Of a stretch of 64,000 nucleotides of DNA, positions 59,174-64,000 are shown one piece after another. This DNA is from an uncultured Eggerthellaceae bacterium (GTDB lineage: Bacteria; Actinomycetota; Coriobacteriia; Coriobacteriales; Eggerthellaceae): the NCBI GenBank assembly GCA_946618265.1, contig CAMOLA010000002.1:43881-107880 (forward strand). The letters run 5' to 3'. The notes below the pieces were generated by a model. That model saw only the letters and a list, made by a program, of their open reading frames with translations. It was not told the origin of the DNA and did no database searches. The translations under genes and the position numbers were made by a program. Numbering within the stretch: position 1 is the stretch's first letter; every line of letters starts with the position of its first letter.

Positions 59174-62100
59174 ATGAAGTTGTCGGATTTAATCTATCGG
59201 CTGCTCAAAAAGAAACAGGAAAGGCCAATCGCACTTCCTAAAGGCGATAATGACCTCGAAGAAGCACGTCAATTATTCAAGGGCTACGAACGGAACTGCA
59301 TATGGTGCTTTACTGCAGGTCAGGCGGGCCAGGATTTTCGAGGCAATCCTAAGTATTTATTTGTCTATATTAATAAATATCGGCCCGACATCAAAGCATA
59401 CTGGCTGTGCAAATCGCAAGAAACTATTGACAGAATTAAAAGTTTAGGATTTCTGGCGTATAACGAAGAGACGGCAGTTGCTCAATACGTGATTAATCGT
59501 ACCGGTGTGTTAGTTGCTGAACAAGTTAAGTATGCCATACCTGATGGTTTTGAAAACGTGAAGTATCTCAACTTATGGCATGGGGTAGGTTTCAAGAACA
59601 TCGAAAGACGCTTATATCAAGGGGAGATTGCCCTTGGCATTGCAAAGAAGTATGTGCAGCGCGGAACATATTACCGAGATAATCAGTTGATGGTTGTCAC
59701 AAGTTCTGATATTGAGGAGGAATTTGTTCTCGATTGCGGCATTGACCACGATAAACTAATTCGTGCAGGATACACGCGCTGTTTATACCAGCAAAACTTT
59801 GAACCCATAAGCAGTTTTAATCATGACTTACGTAAACAAAAAGGCTTAAACCCTGATGCAAAATACGTAGTATATGCTCCAACATACAGGGCTGAGCTTG
59901 GGGGAACATTTGCAAAGGCAATTCCCGATATTGAGAGACTTTACAATTATTGTGAAGCTAACAATATACTCTTTATTTTCAAAATGCATCCAAATATGGA
60001 AGCCGATGGGGCTTTTTTGAATGCTTGGGAAACGTACGGAAAACGCAAGCACTTTTGGTTTTGGGATAATCGAGATGATTTCTATGAAATAATGAACCAG
60101 ATGGATCTTGCCATTGTAGATTATTCCGCAATCATCTCGGATATGATAGCAATGGGCGTGAAGCACTACATTCGTTATGTATTCGATTACGACGAGTATA
60201 TGTGCGAAGTCGATGTGCATCGCGACCATTATTTGCAGAGGACAACTGGCGTTCTCTGCAAAACATTCGACGAATTGTTAGCTGCGATGGACGGGTTTGA
60301 GGAACGTGATGAGTCTTCCGAAATCAGTCGATTGATGGCCCTAATGTGGCCGTATTCATCTGGGGCGGCTGATTTCGATACAATCATCGATGCAACCTTG
60401 AATTTTACCCCAGTCAAGCGAGAGTTTCCCGTACTGTATAGCTTTGATGTCTTTGATACTCTATTGTCTCGCAAAGTGCTTGACCCGATTGGGGTGTTTT
60501 ATGCAGTAAAGGAGCGTATGCAAGACCACGGGGGGTTTCCTCGTGGTTTGATTAAGAAATATCCTTCGATCCGGCATTCGTCGGAGTTTTGTGAGCGTGA
60601 GTTCTATTGGAAAACGAAAACTCTACGAGGTACCGAAAAAACAGAAATAAGTTTCCCCCAAATATTTGCCAGGATGGCAAGTGTATATCAGCTCGACGAA
60701 TCTCAGGTCGAGTTGCTCATGGCATGGGAGCTCGAAGCGGAGCTTGAAAACGTTATCCCATTGCGGCCCCAAATCGAAAGAGTTAAATCTTTGATTGCTG
60801 CTGGGGAGAAGGTGATTCTAGTAAGCGACATGTATTTGCCTATGGCAGCAGTGCGCGCAATGCTAGAAAAAGCCGATCCTGTATTGGCTGAGCTTCCGCT
60901 GTTTTTGTCAAACGAATATGGTGTCTTAAAAAGCTCACAAAAACTATTCTTTGAAGTATATAAATCATTTGAGCCATATTACGATTTTGCAAAGTGGATT
61001 CATTATGGCGATAATCCACGTGCAGATGTGAAACAGGCACAAAAGTTTGAAATCTGTGTTCGTCAAATTGAGAAGCCGGAGTTTTCTTTCTATCAAAAGC
61101 ACCTTGTTAAACTACTCGATACCTATGATGCATATCTAGTTGCCGCAATGCAGGCTCGGATGTGTTATGAGAATAGATGTCAATGGGATGAGTTTGTCAT
61201 CTCGTTCGTCTCGATGTGTTTTATTCCATATATTGATTGGGTATTGCGCGATGCAGAGCGCCGTGGCTATAAAACGCTTTACTTCGTTTCCCGCGACGGG
61301 TATTTTCTAAAACTGGTTGCTGATTCAATTATCAGAGCTCGAGGTCTGACCTTTAAAACGAAGTTCATTTATGGGTCTCGTAGGGTTTGGCGTGTTCCCT
61401 CTTACATCGATAAAATCGACGAGGACTATTGGGAAAGCCACGGTAATTTCAATGGTATTACGAACATGGAGAAGCTAATAAAGGCTTTAAACATGGACAA
61501 GGAATCCTTTGAGACGATGTTTCCTGCGGTGAAGCCCGATTCGATATGCTTCACAAACGCTAAAAAGTTCAAGGCAACAATTGATATCTTTAAACAATCG
61601 CATGAATATCATAATTATTTGCTGAAGTTTGCTGAAGGGAAACGTGGCATTGTATGTGACTATCTTCTGCAAGAAATAGATGCATCCGAGCCTTTCGCGG
61701 TTGTGGAGTATTATGGTCGGGGATATAACCAGGATTGCATGTTACGTTTGTGGAGGCATGCTACGGGTAATCCGGATGCTGAAATGCCCTACTATTACGC
61801 CCGAAGCGTGCTTCCAACACTTGGGGGAAGCATTCGGCACAACTTCACAGCCAATAATGCAAAACAGTATTTCATAGAGGCAATATTTGCAAACATGCCC
61901 TATAAGAGCATAGAAGCGTATCAGAGGGTTGGCGACCGTATTGATCCTGTTATCGAGCCAGTTTCTTACGATCGGGAGCTCTACGTATCTATGGAATGCC
62001 TGCTTCCAGAGATGGCTACGCGATTTGCTAATCTTGAGCTAGTATGCCCAGAGGATACCGATAGATTGCTTTTCGATTATGTTTTCGACTTCTTCGAGGA

Positions 62101-63547
62101 AAACCTCGAAAACCGAAAATTTGCAGATACTATTGGAAAACTCGTTGATTCAACATTATTGTATGGCAGCAAGAGGGAGTTCGCTCCACCGTTCACCGAG
62201 AAAGATATCGAGCTATTTAAGGACAGGGTCCAGAAGCGGTCTTCTTGGCAAGTCACATCGAACGCGATCATGTCATTCACTCGTTCTACCCCTGAAGTAC
62301 GCGCAAAGTACAAGGATTTGTATCAAATTCTGCCAGGCGAGAATGCCATGGCGGGACGCCTTTTGACCAATAAGCAACTAGAGGAAAGTAAAGACTATAA
62401 AGAACGAATTCAACGGATGACTTCTATATCAGAAGCGTGGGCTAGTAGTTACAAAGATGCTGTAGCGGTTACTGATGTGACGGATTTAATTCTTTTGGTT
62501 GAATCAACCTCGAAGTTGCGTTCTGGAAGTCTTCAAAGAGTGAGGAGAGAGCTGCTATCTAAACAAGGCTTCAACGTTCAAGTTCTTTGTTTAGGCGCCA
62601 TTAGTCCTCGTAGTATTGAGCGGATTGCGATAAAGCTTGCGTCAGCAAGATTCATACTGTTGTGTAATGCAATTGCAGAGTTTGCGAAAATTGAGTTCAG
62701 GGCGGAAACCGATTTAGTCTTGTTAAACACGGATCCTTTCAGCTTGTTTACTCGAAATATCACCGCTCAGCATGCATTAGCCTGGAAGAACGAATACAAC
62801 AGGATTTTTGGAAAGAATGACTTCTCAATTCTCCAAATTCCCTCGGAACATCAAGAGAGCCGCTTTCGTGCTAACTTCTCTGGTTCACGGTTGCCGAAGT
62901 GTGATTTACTGGGCTCGTGCAATACCGATATCTATTTTGAACCCGATGTCCTCAAATATCGCAAAAGAATTGAATCCCTCTTTCCGGAGGCGTGTGGAAA
63001 GAAGCTGATTCTATACCTTCCAAGTTTTAGAAGGCGTAACAGCATTTCCACTTGGGCAAAACTGCTTGACTTGGAAGTGCTGAAAGAGTTGATTGGCGAG
63101 GAATACGTCGTTGTAGTTAGTTATAAAAAGGATAAGATTGGCCGCTATGTAAATCTTGGAGATGTTTCAGGATTCAGCATGACTATATGGCAGAACGAGA
63201 TGAAAGCGCGTGAGCTATTATCTGTTGCTGATGTGATAGTTGGAGATTATAGGGATACGGTTTTCGAATCATCCATTGTGAGAAAGCCAACTTATTTTAC
63301 TGCTAGCGATTACGAGAGGGTGTTTGCCAGAAAGGTTTTCAACAAAATAGATCTTGACGCCTTGCAAGGATTCGAGCAGCTATTATTCGGTCCCATTATC
63401 GTTGATGCTATCGATTTGGCGAGAGAGCTTGACCATATTGAAGACTATGACTACACGAAAATGGACGAGTTCAGGTGTCGCTACTTTACTTCATGCGATG
63501 GCCACTCGACCGAGCGGGTTGTCCAGTATCTGAGCGAAAAACTGTAG
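59174..63547 (+). CDS. 1457-aa CDP-polyol phosphotransferase with internal HAD domain and second transferase-like domain
   Basis: This very large protein has at least three parts. Residues 1 to about 415 form a TagF/TarL-type transferase (LNLWHGVGFKNIERRLY near 134, VVYAPTYRAEL, FIFKMHPNME, LAIVDYSAIISDMIAMG near 315). Residues 420 to about 640 are a HAD-type domain (YSFDVFDTLLSRKVLDPIG near 424, VILVSDMYLP, IHYGDNPRADVKQAQ near 612), followed by a conserved region (TLYFVSRDGYFLKLVAD near 704). The last 350 residues resemble a second, weaker transferase (LILYLPSFRRR, VADVIVGDYRDTVFESSIVR near 1355). The gene is markedly AT-richer than its neighbours and lies between element D and an IS66 remnant, suggesting recent acquisition. 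AGAGG precedes the ATG at a long spacing. Confidence 0.85.
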   Translation: MKLSDLIYRLLKKKQERPIALPKGDNDLEEARQLFKGYERNCIWCFTAGQAGQDFRGNPKYLFVYINKYRPDIKAYWLCKSQETIDRIKSLGFLAYNEETAVAQYVINRTGVLVAEQVKYAIPDGFENVKYLNLWHGVGFKNIERRLYQGEIALGIAKKYVQRGTYYRDNQLMVVTSSDIEEEFVLDCGIDHDKLIRAGYTRCLYQQNFEPISSFNHDLRKQKGLNPDAKYVVYAPTYRAELGGTFAKAIPDIERLYNYCEANNILFIFKMHPNMEADGAFLNAWETYGKRKHFWFWDNRDDFYEIMNQMDLAIVDYSAIISDMIAMGVKHYIRYVFDYDEYMCEVDVHRDHYLQRTTGVLCKTFDELLAAMDGFEERDESSEISRLMALMWPYSSGAADFDTIIDATLNFTPVKREFPVLYSFDVFDTLLSRKVLDPIGVFYAVKERMQDHGGFPRGLIKKYPSIRHSSEFCEREFYWKTKTLRGTEKTEISFPQIFARMASVYQLDESQVELLMAWELEAELENVIPLRPQIERVKSLIAAGEKVILVSDMYLPMAAVRAMLEKADPVLAELPLFLSNEYGVLKSSQKLFFEVYKSFEPYYDFAKWIHYGDNPRADVKQAQKFEICVRQIEKPEFSFYQKHLVKLLDTYDAYLVAAMQARMCYENRCQWDEFVISFVSMCFIPYIDWVLRDAERRGYKTLYFVSRDGYFLKLVADSIIRARGLTFKTKFIYGSRRVWRVPSYIDKIDEDYWESHGNFNGITNMEKLIKALNMDKESFETMFPAVKPDSICFTNAKKFKATIDIFKQSHEYHNYLLKFAEGKRGIVCDYLLQEIDASEPFAVVEYYGRGYNQDCMLRLWRHATGNPDAEMPYYYARSVLPTLGGSIRHNFTANNAKQYFIEAIFANMPYKSIEAYQRVGDRIDPVIEPVSYDRELYVSMECLLPEMATRFANLELVCPEDTDRLLFDYVFDFFEENLENRKFADTIGKLVDSTLLYGSKREFAPPFTEKDIELFKDRVQKRSSWQVTSNAIMSFTRSTPEVRAKYKDLYQILPGENAMAGRLLTNKQLEESKDYKERIQRMTSISEAWASSYKDAVAVTDVTDLILLVESTSKLRSGSLQRVRRELLSKQGFNVQVLCLGAISPRSIERIAIKLASARFILLCNAIAEFAKIEFRAETDLVLLNTDPFSLFTRNITAQHALAWKNEYNRIFGKNDFSILQIPSEHQESRFRANFSGSRLPKCDLLGSCNTDIYFEPDVLKYRKRIESLFPEACGKKLILYLPSFRRRNSISTWAKLLDLEVLKELIGEEYVVVVSYKKDKIGRYVNLGDVSGFSMTIWQNEMKARELLSVADVIVGDYRDTVFESSIVRKPTYFTASDYERVFARKVFNKIDLDALQGFEQLLFGPIIVDAIDLARELDHIEDYDYTKMDEFRCRYFTSCDGHSTERVVQYLSEKL

Positions 63548-63719
63548 ACGAGGCTTCTCGAATGCTATCGTAAGCGACAAAACCAGCGTGTAGTTGGAAC
63601 GCTATTGGGGTATTCCAGGCAACGATTAGGATTCTACTGGATTGCGGTTGTAAAGCTATTGAAGCTTTCCAGCGCTGCCTTCGGAGCATCTGCGTCCATG
63701 ATCCGGCTCGTCGGACATC

Positions 63720-64000
63720 TCGGCGGCTTCCTCGGCTCTCCCGGCGCTCAGCCTGCAATTCGCGGAGACGTCTTTGGACCACGCACGGTAGGCGCCGGTC
63801 GATGCGGCCCGGCTCTCTGAGCTCGTCGTCGTTGGGCATCTCCGCAAGGATTTATTTCCAGGTAGGCGTGCTGGTTTAGACCGTCGAGCTTGGCGGTGAC
63901 GACGATCGAGTAAATGGCTGCAGATGCCTCGGCGCCCCTCGCCGTGTAAGCGCCAAAACGACCGCGTCTACCGCTCCCGGCCGATAGATGCCACAATCGT
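63720..64000 (-). pseudogene. Decayed IS66-family transposase, C-terminal remnant
   Basis: On the minus strand, from the right edge, one frame reads FGAYTARGAEASAAIYSIVV then TAKLDGLNQHAYLE, close to the conserved C-terminus of the IS66 TnpC transposase. The homology then continues in another frame as MPNDDELREPGRIDRRLP, which matches the typical final block of that family. At least one frameshift therefore separates the parts, and the residues between do not fit. The remnant continues beyond the window. The 63548-63719 stretch before it holds nothing recognisable. Confidence 0.7.

Noticed and set aside
58876..59175. A 99-aa minus-strand frame before the 1457-aa gene
   Set aside because: There is no convincing ribosome site or domain and it lies in AT-rich intergenic DNA, so I could not support it.
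63486..63839. A 117-aa intact minus-strand gene
   Set aside because: Only its first 20 or so residues match IS66; the remainder is unlike any protein and overlaps the end of the 1457-aa gene.
1..64000. tRNA, rRNA or riboswitch genes
   Set aside because: I looked for CCA-ending cloverleafs, T-box-like leaders before the his and gat genes, and rRNA segments, and saw none I could defend.

Overview
The window looks like chromosomal DNA of a high-GC Gram-positive actinobacterium, most likely of the class Coriobacteriia (Eggerthellaceae type). This is an inference from several traits: GC-rich coding, GatCAB-type transamidation, lipoproteins with long Ser/Ala-rich linkers after the lipobox, frequent TTG/GTG starts, and a Dlt plus teichoic-acid-like wall polymer system. 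No organism name can be proved from the sequence. I found no rRNA, tRNA or CRISPR array.

Layout. (1) 1-2942, minus strand: a D-alanylation operon dltB-dltC-dltD plus a 60-aa DltX-like microprotein, with no dltA in view. (2) 3087-4300: a small lipoprotein, then about 950 bp of non-coding DNA holding a large inverted repeat and a tandem family of short GC-rich palindromes. (3) 4306-23477, plus strand: gatC-gatA-gatB, then a dispersed histidine cluster (a hisZ-hisG fusion, hisD, hisC, hisB, hisH, hisA, hisF, hisI). It is interrupted by two family-2 glycosyltransferases, a REP-associated tyrosine transposase (RAYT), and an ABC importer with an acyl-CoA ligase-like gene. Seven copies of one 31-bp palindrome lie only between 6.1 and 14.3 kb, around the RAYT gene. 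(4) 23672-28335: a LysR regulator, two LytR-CpsA-Psr proteins and a TagO/WecA-type initiating transferase. (5) 28469-41308: a teichoic-acid-like locus with the TagG/TagH exporter, TarI and TarJ (CDP-ribitol), two large polyol-phosphate polymerase/transferase proteins, TagD (CDP-glycerol) and a 910-aa LicD-type protein. (6) 41500-48504: a secreted glycerophosphodiesterase, a beta-helix protein, and a minus-strand set of LicC-like, LicA-like, IspD/TarI-like and fused LicC-LicA proteins, probably making CDP-activated choline or a similar amino-alcohol for LicD. (7) 48680-55859, minus: two AlgI-type MBOAT acyltransferases, an acyl carrier protein, a beta-helix protein and a DHHW/AlgJ-type protein, a second envelope-polymer acylation module. 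(8) 55914-64000: two more multidomain polyol-phosphate transferases. The second has 1457 aa, carries an internal HAD domain and is clearly AT-richer than the rest. The window ends in a decayed IS66-family transposase.

How it fits together. TagO would start a polymer on undecaprenyl phosphate. TarI/TarJ and TagD would supply CDP-ribitol and CDP-glycerol, and the large CDP-polyol transferases would extend the chain. TagG/TagH would export it and the LCP proteins would attach it to peptidoglycan. The Lic-type proteins would add a phospho-amino-alcohol, and the Dlt and AlgI-type modules would add D-alanine and other acyl groups outside the membrane. Three acylation modules in the window end in the same C-terminal F-I-Y-x-x-F motif, once as a separate microprotein and twice fused to the MBOAT.
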